The notes under the pieces: model-generated
Seen by the model: the letters and a program-made list of their open reading frames with translations, nothing else
What the model was told of the DNA's origin: nothing
The model's database searches: none
NCBI GenBank assembly: GCA_946619625.1
Contig: CAMOMF010000047.1
Location: 1-12,070, forward strand
Length of the DNA: 12,070 nt
Origin: an uncultured Bacteroidales bacterium
GTDB lineage: Bacteria > Bacteroidota > Bacteroidia > Bacteroidales > Paludibacteraceae
Direction: 5' to 3'
Program-made: the position numbers and the translations under genes
Shown: piece by piece, positions 6,300-12,070 of the stretch
How positions within the stretch are numbered: position 1 is the first letter of the stretch
Layout: every line of letters begins with the position of its first letter

Positions 6300-7601
6300 A
6301 TGAAACACCGTCACACTTCTTGCCTGTTGTTGCTCGCAACTATCTCGTTCTGTACCCTTTCTGCACAGACTTACCGCGCGGACGGCGCATGGGATATTAT
6401 CCGTGCCAACGTGCTCCTGGCCGGCAACAACTACACCTCTTACGACAACCTTTATCCCGCCTTCGACCACACCATGACGCCCGCCCCCGAGGGCTACACC
6501 CCTTACTATGTCAGTACTTACATGCGTCATGGCTCGCGTTGGCTGATCAATGTTAAGGACTACACCACACCCGTCCTTTTCCTCGAGGCGGCAAACTTGG
6601 ACCGTCGTCTTACCCCCAAAGGCAAGACGCTGCTTAAGGAACTGCATATACTGCTCCAACTCAGCCCCGATGACAAACTGGGAGTACTTACCGACGTGGG
6701 CTTCGAGCAGCACCATGGAATCGCCACCCGCATGTGCGACCGTTTCCCGGAGGTGTTCAACAAGTCGGCGCTGATTCATGCCCGCTCGTCCCACACCCCG
6801 CGCTGTGTTAAGAGTATGGCAGAGGAAGCGGAGGTCATCGAGCGCCGTGCCCGCACATGGGTCGTGCAAGAGTCCGGCAGACAGGACTGGCAGGACTATT
6901 TGGCGCACGGTTCTTTGCAGCCCGAGATAAAGAATGCCATTGCGCCCGCAACCGATATCGTCAAGCGGGCAAGTGAGCAATACGTCCACCCCGAGCGTTT
7001 CATCAAGGCGCTACTCAAGACCGATGGTGAGTCACTGTCCGAGCAGCGCGACTTCATGCGTTACGTGTTCGAACTGGCTACGAATATGCAGTCCCACCAT
7101 TACGATATTGACCTGCTCAAGTATTTCACCGACGATGAACTCTATGCGCTTTGGAAAGTCAAGAACATCAACTGGTACCTCAAGAACGGCTATGCCCCGC
7201 AGACCGGCAGTATTGCCCCATGGAGGCAGAGATGGCTGCTGGAGGACTTTATTGCCGCGGCGGATACGCTTGTGGATAACCGCAGTTTCCACGGGGCAAC
7301 GCTCCGTTTCGGGCACGAGAGTTGCCTCATGCCCCTTGTCGCCCTCATGGAACTGGGCACGTTGGGCGCACAAGTGCAGGACCTTGACACCCTCGACCAC
7401 GTTTGGCGCGGCTCCGAGATTTTCCCTATGGCGGGCAACGTACAACTGATTTTCTACCGCGCCGGCAAGGACGATGATATCCTCGTCAAGGCACTTCTGA
7501 ACGAGCGTGAGATAACTCTGCCCGGACAACCGGTCGTTGGACCCTATTATCGTTGGAAAGATATTCGTGACTATTGGCAAAAGAAACTGTATGAACACTA
7601 A
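6300..7601 (+). CDS. Exported histidine-type phosphatase (branch 2 histidine acid phosphatase family)
   Basis: A 433-residue secreted phosphomonoesterase-like protein. Residues 1-22 are a signal peptide (basic start, LLLLATISF core, LSAQ cut region). The catalytic motif MRHGSR lies at 75-80, with His77 as the nucleophile that is phosphorylated. A second conserved basic segment, ARSSHTPRCVKSM (161-173), fits the arginine that completes the phosphate pocket, and RFGHES (336-341) takes the place of the C-terminal proton-donor motif. In acid phosphatases and phytases that motif is HD, and in MINPP phytases HAE; here it is His339-Glu340, so the acid is displaced relative to MINPP. Substrate (inositol phosphates, sugar phosphates) cannot be decided. 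It follows dut by 21 nt and overlaps the next gene by 11 nt, implying coupled expression of two exported enzymes. Confidence 0.85.
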   Translation: MKHRHTSCLLLLATISFCTLSAQTYRADGAWDIIRANVLLAGNNYTSYDNLYPAFDHTMTPAPEGYTPYYVSTYMRHGSRWLINVKDYTTPVLFLEAANLDRRLTPKGKTLLKELHILLQLSPDDKLGVLTDVGFEQHHGIATRMCDRFPEVFNKSALIHARSSHTPRCVKSMAEEAEVIERRARTWVVQESGRQDWQDYLAHGSLQPEIKNAIAPATDIVKRASEQYVHPERFIKALLKTDGESLSEQRDFMRYVFELATNMQSHHYDIDLLKYFTDDELYALWKVKNINWYLKNGYAPQTGSIAPWRQRWLLEDFIAAADTLVDNRSFHGATLRFGHESCLMPLVALMELGTLGAQVQDLDTLDHVWRGSEIFPMAGNVQLIFYRAGKDDDILVKALLNEREITLPGQPVVGPYYRWKDIRDYWQKKLYEH

Positions 7602-8934
7602 ACCATTCTGTACCCTGCTTTTGGCAGCACTCCTTAATCTGCCCATGTTGGCGGAAGAGAATAGTATCCCCGAGTACCGCGAACAGCGGCGGGAACAGCA
7701 AAGCAGAACGTCCGAAGCAACGCTGAGGAAAGAACAGCAAAGCAGAACGTCCGAAGCAACGCTGAGGAAAGAAATGCGCGGCGCGTGGATTGCCACGGTC
7801 GCGAACATCGACTGGCCGTCCAAGCCTGCCATTGGCGATGCCGAACGCCAGCAACGGGAGATGCTCGCCATGCTCGACTCCTTGCAGGCGCTCCACTTCA
7901 ACATGATAGTTTTTCAGGTGCGCCCCACTGCCGACGCACTCTACCGCAGTTCACTCGAACCTGTCAGCAGTTGGCTCGTCGGACATCAGGCAATGAACGA
8001 CTCCCTTCCATACGACCCACTGACGTTCACCTGTACCGAGGCGCACAAGCGCGGTATAGAGGTGCACGTATGGCTCAATCCTTACCGTGTAACCGGAGGG
8101 GGCATGACCAAGGCGGACATCGCGCCAGACCATGTCTTTTACCGCCACCCCGAGTGGTTCGTCAAGTACGGCAAACAATACTATTTCAACCCCGGACTGG
8201 ACGAGGTGCGGCAGTGGCTCAACTGTGTTGTGGCGGACATTGTAGAGCGGTACGACATCGATGCCGTACATTTCGATGACTATTTCTACCCCTACCGTGT
8301 CCCCGGCGAGGAGTTCCCCGATGCACAGACTTTTGCCGCCTATCCCCGCGGGTTTGACAATATCGATGATTGGCGGCGCAACAACACCAACCTCGTCATT
8401 GAGGAACTGCACGGCACTATCAAGTCGCGCAAACCGTGGGTCGAGTTCGGCATTTCGCCTTTTGGCGTGTGGCGCAACTACAAGACCGACTCTATCCGGG
8501 GCAGTCGCACCCAGGCGGGAGTGCAGAACTACGATGACCTCTACGCCGACATTCTCCTTTGGCTCGAAAAGGGTTGGATTGACTATGTTGCGCCCCAACT
8601 GTATTGGGAGATTGGCAAGAAAGTGGCGGACTACAAGATTCTACTCGACTGGTGGAGCCGCAACACCTACGGCCGCAAACTGTACATTGGCGTTGCCCCT
8701 TATCGTTTGGAGCCCGACCCTGCCAAAGCCGCCAAACTGAAGGGCACGGCGAAAGCGTGGGCAGAGCCGAACGAGATTTGCAGGCAGATCCGACTCAACA
8801 GGGAGAACTCCAACTGCCACGGTTGTATCATGTATCCAATCCACTCGGTGCTGGAAAATCCCCTCGGTCTGACGGACTCCCTCCGCACGGTCCTTTTCAC
8901 CGAACCCGTCTCTACACCCACAACGAAAAGATAA
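7591..8934 (+). CDS. Secreted GH10-like glycosyl hydrolase (GHL10, PF02638/DUF187 type)
   Basis: A 447-residue exported TIM-barrel hydrolase-like protein. The ATG at 7591 begins a signal peptide (MNTKPFC, LLLAALLNL core, cut near MLA/EEN); a longer in-frame start at 7537 would bury it and lies inside the preceding gene. Residues 24-60 form a charged linker holding an exact 13-residue duplication (EQQSRTSEATLRK at 35-47 and 48-60). The catalytic-type domain runs from 61: EMRGAWIATVANIDWPS, FQVRPTADALY (108-118), the family hallmark VHFDDYFYPY (226-235), FGISPFGVW (286-294) and VAPQLYWE (333-340). Members are thought to act on cell-wall or environmental glycans, but few are characterised and the substrate is unknown. 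It overlaps the phosphatase stop by 11 nt. Confidence 0.88.
   Translation: MNTKPFCTLLLAALLNLPMLAEENSIPEYREQRREQQSRTSEATLRKEQQSRTSEATLRKEMRGAWIATVANIDWPSKPAIGDAERQQREMLAMLDSLQALHFNMIVFQVRPTADALYRSSLEPVSSWLVGHQAMNDSLPYDPLTFTCTEAHKRGIEVHVWLNPYRVTGGGMTKADIAPDHVFYRHPEWFVKYGKQYYFNPGLDEVRQWLNCVVADIVERYDIDAVHFDDYFYPYRVPGEEFPDAQTFAAYPRGFDNIDDWRRNNTNLVIEELHGTIKSRKPWVEFGISPFGVWRNYKTDSIRGSRTQAGVQNYDDLYADILLWLEKGWIDYVAPQLYWEIGKKVADYKILLDWWSRNTYGRKLYIGVAPYRLEPDPAKAAKLKGTAKAWAEPNEICRQIRLNRENSNCHGCIMYPIHSVLENPLGLTDSLRTVLFTEPVSTPTTKR
7693..7770 (+). repeat. Perfect in-frame 39-bp tandem duplication inside the GHL10 gene
   Basis: Two identical 39-bp units, 7693-7731 and 7732-7770, encode EQQSRTSEATLRK twice. 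The unit is a multiple of three, so copy-number change leaves the frame intact. It lies in the linker between signal peptide and hydrolase domain. Complete identity, including synonymous positions, indicates a recent duplication. Confidence 0.97.
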
Positions 8935-8957
8935 TACTCCGAATAGGCAAGAATATT

Positions 8958-8997
8958 GTTAAAGCGTTAAATTGTTAAATTGTTAAAGTGTTAAAGT
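8958..8997. repeat. Five 8-bp tandem repeats (GTTAAANN) running into the recF start
   Basis: GTTAAA occurs at exact 8-bp spacing at 8958, 8966, 8974, 8982 and 8990, with variable last two bases (GC, TT, TT, GT, GT). The final unit's GT, at 8996-8997, forms the first two bases of the recF GTG start codon. The array fills most of the 61-bp gap after the GHL10 stop and leaves an in-frame TAA (8984-8986) just upstream of recF. Confidence 0.93.
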
Positions 8998-10123
8998 GAA
9001 TCTTCACTCCCTTAACATATTGAACTATCGCAATATCCGCGAAGCCAACCTCACTTTCGCCGAGAAGATGAACTGCTTTGTCGGACTGAACGGTCAGGGC
9101 AAGACCAACTTGCTCGACGCTGTTTATTACCTCAGTTTCACCAAGTCCGCCCTCAATGCGCTCGATGCACAGAATATCATGCACGGCGAGGATTTTGCCC
9201 TCATTCAGGGCGAGTACCTTTTTGGTGATACGGTTGAGCAAATATCCTGCGGACTCAAGCGCGGAGTGAAGAAACAGTTCCGCCGCGGTAAGAAAGACTA
9301 CAAACGCCTGATTGACCATATTGGACTCATCCCCCTTGTCATGGTCTGTCCACAGGACGCTGAACTCATCACCGAGGGGTCGGACGAGCGGCGCCGTTTC
9401 TTGGATAGTGTCATCTCCCAACTGGACCGACCCTATCTGGAACACCTCACCCGCTACAACGTACTCCTCAAGCAGCGCAACTCCCTCCTCAAGCAGTACG
9501 AAGACGCCGCTTCCGTCCCCGACGACCTGTTCGAAGTGCTCGAACTGCAGATGGCGCAGCATGCCGACTATATCTACCGGCTCCGCACCGATTTCATGAA
9601 CCGGTTCGTCCCCCTCTTCCGCGAACTGTATGCCGAGATAGCCGGTCATGACGAGGCGGTCAGTCTGACTTATGTTTCTCAGTTACAGGACAGAGACCTT
9701 GTCGAGGCGTTTCATCGCACCCGCAGTCGTGACCTCATACTCGGTTGGACATCCCAAGGTATTCATAAGGATGACTTGCCTATGACGCTTGGCGATTATC
9801 CTCTCAAGCAGGTCGCCAGCCAGGGGCAGCAGAAAACGTTCCTTTTGGCACTCAAATTGGCGCAGGCACTCTACCTCTCCCATTCCTTCATGCAGGCGGA
9901 AGGGGGCGTGCCGTCCTCCAAGCCTATCCTACTGCTGGATGATATCTTCGACAAACTGGACTCCACCCGAGTGGAACGTATCATCGCCTTGCTGCAGACC
10001 GACCGTTTCGGGCAGATTTTTATCACCGACACCGACCGTCAGCACCTCACCGACATCATCCGCCCCTACGCCGCCCACAGCCGCATTTTCTCCGTTTCCA
10101 ACGGCGAACTCACTCCCCTCTGA
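8996..10123 (+). CDS. recF: DNA replication and repair protein RecF
   Basis: An SMC-like ATPase that acts with RecO and RecR to load RecA at single-strand gaps and stalled forks. The 375-residue length is normal. Walker A GLNGQGKT (30-37), ABC-type signature SQGQQK (275-280) and Walker B ILLLDDIFDKLD (311-322) are all intact, as is the conserved N-terminal LNYRNI (9-14) and CPQDAELI (118-125). The start is a GTG at 8996: RecF homology begins at once after it, an in-frame TAA lies four codons upstream, and the next ATG (9068) would remove the first strand. A non-ATG start embedded in a tandem repeat is unusual and may keep expression low. The stop overlaps the next start (TGATG), indicating translational coupling. 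In many Bacteroidales a DUF721/DciA-like gene follows recF; here it does not. Confidence 0.95.
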   Translation: MNLHSLNILNYRNIREANLTFAEKMNCFVGLNGQGKTNLLDAVYYLSFTKSALNALDAQNIMHGEDFALIQGEYLFGDTVEQISCGLKRGVKKQFRRGKKDYKRLIDHIGLIPLVMVCPQDAELITEGSDERRRFLDSVISQLDRPYLEHLTRYNVLLKQRNSLLKQYEDAASVPDDLFEVLELQMAQHADYIYRLRTDFMNRFVPLFRELYAEIAGHDEAVSLTYVSQLQDRDLVEAFHRTRSRDLILGWTSQGIHKDDLPMTLGDYPLKQVASQGQQKTFLLALKLAQALYLSHSFMQAEGGVPSSKPILLLDDIFDKLDSTRVERIIALLQTDRFGQIFITDTDRQHLTDIIRPYAAHSRIFSVSNGELTPL

Positions 10124-10680
10124 TGAGCACCATTCTCCTCACATACCGCCGCACCCGCAGACTGTCCATGCGCATTGCCCAAAACGGTGACGTGCATGTC
10201 TCTGCCCCTTTGGGTCTCCCCCGTGCCGATGTCGAGCGTTTTATCGCCCGGCACGCCGATTGGATTGCCGAGGCGCGGCGCAAGACGGCGGACAACCGGC
10301 AGCGTCGCGATGCGTTCTATGCCGGACTGCCTTTGACCACCCGCGAACAGCGGACGGAAGCTACCTCCCGCCTCAAGGCACTTGTCGAACCCATGTTACA
10401 GCACCACTCCCATATCATGGGTGTCGCCCCCAATGCCGTTTGTTACAAACCGAAGATCTCCCGCTGGGGGGTCTGCAATGTGAAGAACCGTACTATCTCT
10501 TTCTCCCTGTACCTGTTGTTATTGCCCGATTGGTGTATCGAGCATGTTGTTGTCCATGAACTCTGTCATTTGCTGGAACCGGCTCACAATGCCCGATTCT
10601 ATGCGTTCATGGACCGGTACTATCCCCGCTGGCGTGAAGCACGCCTCTACACCCGCCGCCTCCAAAAAACACAATCATGA
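10123..10680 (+). CDS. YgjP-like (DUF45) M48-type zinc metallopeptidase domain protein
   Basis: A 185-residue cytoplasmic protein of the YgjP/DUF45 family, similar in length to E. coli YgjP (about 167). The N-terminal half has the family's beta-rich start (LSMRIAQNGDVHVSAPLGL, 14-32) and a basic helix. The C-terminal half holds SRWGVCN (113-119, matching the usual RWGSC segment) and the zinc motif HELCHLLEPAHNARF (145-159), with His145, Glu146 and His149 of HExxH and His155 as likely third ligand. Proteolytic activity is predicted from the motif, but substrates are unknown; relatives have been found near restriction-modification genes and elsewhere. It is coupled to recF by a one-base TGATG overlap. 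The flavodoxin fusion starts 21 nt downstream. Confidence 0.9.
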   Translation: MSTILLTYRRTRRLSMRIAQNGDVHVSAPLGLPRADVERFIARHADWIAEARRKTADNRQRRDAFYAGLPLTTREQRTEATSRLKALVEPMLQHHSHIMGVAPNAVCYKPKISRWGVCNVKNRTISFSLYLLLLPDWCIEHVVVHELCHLLEPAHNARFYAFMDRYYPRWREARLYTRRLQKTQS

Positions 10681-10701
10681 CCATCATATACCGATTTTGA
10701 T

Positions 10702-11760
10702 ATGAAACGTATTTTTGCTTTTTTCTGCACTTTATGTGCCATCATCACAGGGTCAGCCAAGACCCTTGTGGTGTATTACAGTTACACGGGCAACGCGCGT
10801 GCCATAGTCACCGAACTGACCAACCACATCTCTGCAGATGTGCTGGAGATTCAGCCGGCGGAAAAGGGATTGCACTACGAGGCGAACAACTATGCACTGG
10901 GTATGCAGTTGCTCAATGCCATCAGTGCCGCGCCGGACAATGCCGCTTCATATCCCGCCATTGACGAGAGTAGAGCCATAGCGCGCTATGGCTCTACCTA
11001 TTCCACCGTCATCATCGTCACGCCCCTGTGGTGGAGCAGGATGGCGGCAATCATGCAGAGTTACCTCTTCCGGACCGGCGCTGACTTGGCGGGTAAGAAA
11101 GTGGGGCTGATTGTCACTTCCGCCTCCAGCAGCATCAGCGGGGTCGTAGCGGACTGCAAGAGGCTGGTCCCGAACGCCAACTATCTGAGCGATAACCTGT
11201 GGATCAACAACTCCAACCGTGCCAATATGCCCACCCTTGTCGCCAATTGGATAGATGCGTGCGGATTGAACCAAGCGCAGACCGCTCTCCAAATCAAAGT
11301 GACTGCCGCAGGCAAGACGTTCGAGGCAACCTTGGCGGACAGCGAGACGGGCAGGGCGTTTGCTGCACTTCTGCCCATGACGGTTACGATGAATGAACTG
11401 AATGGTAATGAGAAATACCATTATCTAACTTCTTCGCTTCCGACAGACGCGTACCAACCCGGTACCATTCAGGCGGGCGATTTGATGCTGTACGGCAACA
11501 ACTGTGTGGTGTTGTTCTATCAGACTTTCAGCAGCACCTATTCGTATACCCGCATCGGGGCGATAAACGACCCAACAGGCCTATCGGCGGCGCTCGGCTC
11601 GGGCAATGTAAGTGTGCGGTTCGAGAAGTCGGAATTGACATCCCTCACCCGGAACGCACAAACGGACAGTGCACCATGTACCAAGGTGATGGAAAACGGC
11701 GTGCTTTATCTGAAACACAACGGCACCACCTACAATGTGCAAGGCCAAGAAATCCGATAA
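10702..11760 (+). CDS. Exported flavodoxin fused to a cyclophilin-like domain
   Basis: A 352-residue protein. Residues 1-19 look like a signal peptide (MKRIFAFFCTLCAIITGSA), placing a flavodoxin, normally cytoplasmic, in the periplasm or envelope. The flavodoxin domain (about 20-190) begins with strand TLVVYYS and the FMN phosphate loop YSYTGNAR (26-33), and continues with IIVTPLWW (104-111) and VGLIVTSASS (134-143). Residues 196-308 resemble the bacterial cyclophilin-like (TM1367-type) fold, with LQIKVTAAGKTFEATLADS, LPMTVTMNEL and AGDLMLYGNNCVVLFY. The C-terminus, ENGVLYLKHNGTTYNVQGQE, resembles short tails seen on secreted Bacteroidales proteins. A perfect 28-bp palindrome (10970-10997) falls in the flavodoxin part between YPAI and the TVIIV strand. 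Likely an FMN-dependent redox or binding role; electron donor unknown. It starts 21 nt after the YgjP-like gene. Confidence 0.85.
   Translation: MKRIFAFFCTLCAIITGSAKTLVVYYSYTGNARAIVTELTNHISADVLEIQPAEKGLHYEANNYALGMQLLNAISAAPDNAASYPAIDESRAIARYGSTYSTVIIVTPLWWSRMAAIMQSYLFRTGADLAGKKVGLIVTSASSSISGVVADCKRLVPNANYLSDNLWINNSNRANMPTLVANWIDACGLNQAQTALQIKVTAAGKTFEATLADSETGRAFAALLPMTVTMNELNGNEKYHYLTSSLPTDAYQPGTIQAGDLMLYGNNCVVLFYQTFSSTYSYTRIGAINDPTGLSAALGSGNVSVRFEKSELTSLTRNAQTDSAPCTKVMENGVLYLKHNGTTYNVQGQEIR
10970..10997. repeat. Perfect 28-bp palindrome inside the flavodoxin-fusion gene
   Basis: Left half GTAGAGCCATAGCG (10970-10983) is followed directly by its exact reverse complement CGCTATGGCTCTAC (10984-10997). 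Read in the gene's frame it encodes RAIARYGS with flanking S and T; on the opposite strand it encodes the same RAIARYGST peptide. A chance palindrome this long is very unlikely in one 12-kb window. A small palindromic insertion element, a protein-binding site or an RNA hairpin are the alternatives. Confidence 0.95.
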
Positions 11761-11801
11761 CCGATATATTCCCCATTTTTTTGCAAAAAACGCACTTTTC
11801 T

Positions 11802-11833
11802 CTTGCATATTTCAAAAAAAAGCAGTAACTTTG
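11802..11833 (+). promoter_or_regulatory. Bacteroidota-type promoter for the AsmA/TamB-like gene
   Basis: The -7 box TAACTTTG (11826-11833), followed by CA, fits TAnnTTTG exactly. A -33-like CTTG (11802-11805, three of four bases) lies 20 bp upstream. Transcription should start around 11838-11841, leaving a leader of roughly 15 nt before the GTG at 11854. The region upstream is A/T rich. Confidence 0.8.
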
Positions 11834-11853
11834 CAACTCGAAAAGTTTTTGAG

Positions 11854-12070
11854 GTGAAAAATCGAGCACGGATATGGAAAGTTCCACTCGCTATAACTGG
11901 CGTGGTTTTGGGACTTGTTTTGTTGCTGTTAATAGCGGTGGCAAGCGTTCTCTATGTGCCATCTTTGCGCTCTGTTGCAGTGGAAAAGGGAATCGCCATC
12001 GCCAACGACAAATCCGGCATGGATATCGACCTCAAGCGCATCTACCTCTCACCCGTACACCACTCGCCCA
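11854..12070 (+). CDS. AsmA/TamB-like envelope protein, N-terminus (partial)
   Basis: Only the first 72 residues are present; the gene continues beyond the window. Translation from GTG gives a basic start (KNRARIWK), one hydrophobic anchor (residues about 10-34: LAITGVVLGLVLLLLIAVAS), then LYVPSLRSVAVEKGIAIAN and SGMDIDLKRIYLS. This order, an N-terminal membrane anchor followed by a 'xxAVxKxxxxxxxxxGMxIxxxxxxL' segment, is typical of Bacteroidota TamB/AsmA-family proteins, long periplasmic beta-helical proteins thought to move phospholipid between inner and outer membranes. GTG at 11854 is the only reasonable start: no ATG exists in this frame before the anchor, and the promoter lies just upstream. 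An ATG at 11874 is in a different frame that gives no membrane anchor. Family call is based on the N-terminus only. Confidence 0.7.
   Translation, partial: MKNRARIWKVPLAITGVVLGLVLLLLIAVASVLYVPSLRSVAVEKGIAIANDKSGMDIDLKRIYLSPVHHSP

Noticed and set aside
7537..7590. Earlier in-frame ATG for the GHL10 protein, adding 18 residues.
   Set aside because: It would lie inside the phosphatase gene and place a hydrophilic stretch before an otherwise good signal peptide starting at 7591.
11777..11790. TTTTTTGCAAAAAA as a terminator after the flavodoxin fusion.
   Set aside because: It is a loopless AT palindrome with only one G-C step per arm, so a stable hairpin is unlikely; it more likely belongs to the AT-rich region upstream of the promoter.
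11874..12070. ATG at 11874 as the start of the last gene.
   Set aside because: That frame gives no membrane anchor and no family pattern, while the GTG frame from 11854 gives both.

Overview
The window reads as ordinary chromosome from a member of the order Bacteroidales (phylum Bacteroidota) with a fairly GC-rich genome. Three things point there. Two promoters carry the Bacteroidota-specific -7 box TAnnTTTG followed by CA, 20 bp downstream of a TTTG-like -33 box. Gene starts lack clear Shine-Dalgarno sequences. The DUF1599 / BT_3928-type membrane protein / tpiA run is typical of Bacteroides and relatives. I cannot resolve the family or genus.

Layout. Positions 1-132 hold the end of hisS. 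A 7/10-bp tandem repeat starts inside its last codons and runs to about 198. Then comes a tightly packed block (254-2692): DUF1599 protein, BT_3928-type DoxX/MauE membrane protein and triosephosphate isomerase. A NadR-like nicotinamide riboside kinase/ATPase lies on the minus strand (2676-3203). It overlaps the tpiA end by 17 nt and is driven by a clear promoter in the 71-bp divergent gap. On the plus strand there follow a secreted GH43 glycosidase, a YegS/DgkB-type lipid kinase, six 11-bp tandem repeats, dut, a secreted histidine-type phosphatase, a secreted GH10-like (GHL10) hydrolase with an in-frame 39-bp duplication, an 8-bp repeat that runs into the GTG start of recF, recF, a YgjP/DUF45 zinc metallopeptidase-like protein, and an exported flavodoxin fused to a cyclophilin-like domain. 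After a second clear promoter, the window ends inside the N-terminus of an AsmA/TamB-like protein starting at a GTG.

How the genes fit together. From 3275 to 11760 all genes run in one direction with overlaps or short gaps, so co-transcription of many of them is plausible. The functions are mixed housekeeping (nucleotide pool, lipid phosphorylation, DNA repair) and envelope or periplasmic enzymes (GH43, phosphatase, GHL10, flavodoxin fusion). I see no phage genes, transposase, CRISPR array, tRNA or rRNA, and no convincing new multi-gene system.

The more unusual signals are short repeats and one palindrome. Three AT-rich tandem repeats of different unit length sit at gene boundaries (hisS/DUF1599, dgk/dut, GHL10/recF), and two of them touch a stop or start codon. 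A perfect 28-bp palindrome lies in frame inside the flavodoxin domain and encodes the same peptide on both strands, as a small palindromic mobile element might. No gene-free stretch exceeds about 125 bases.
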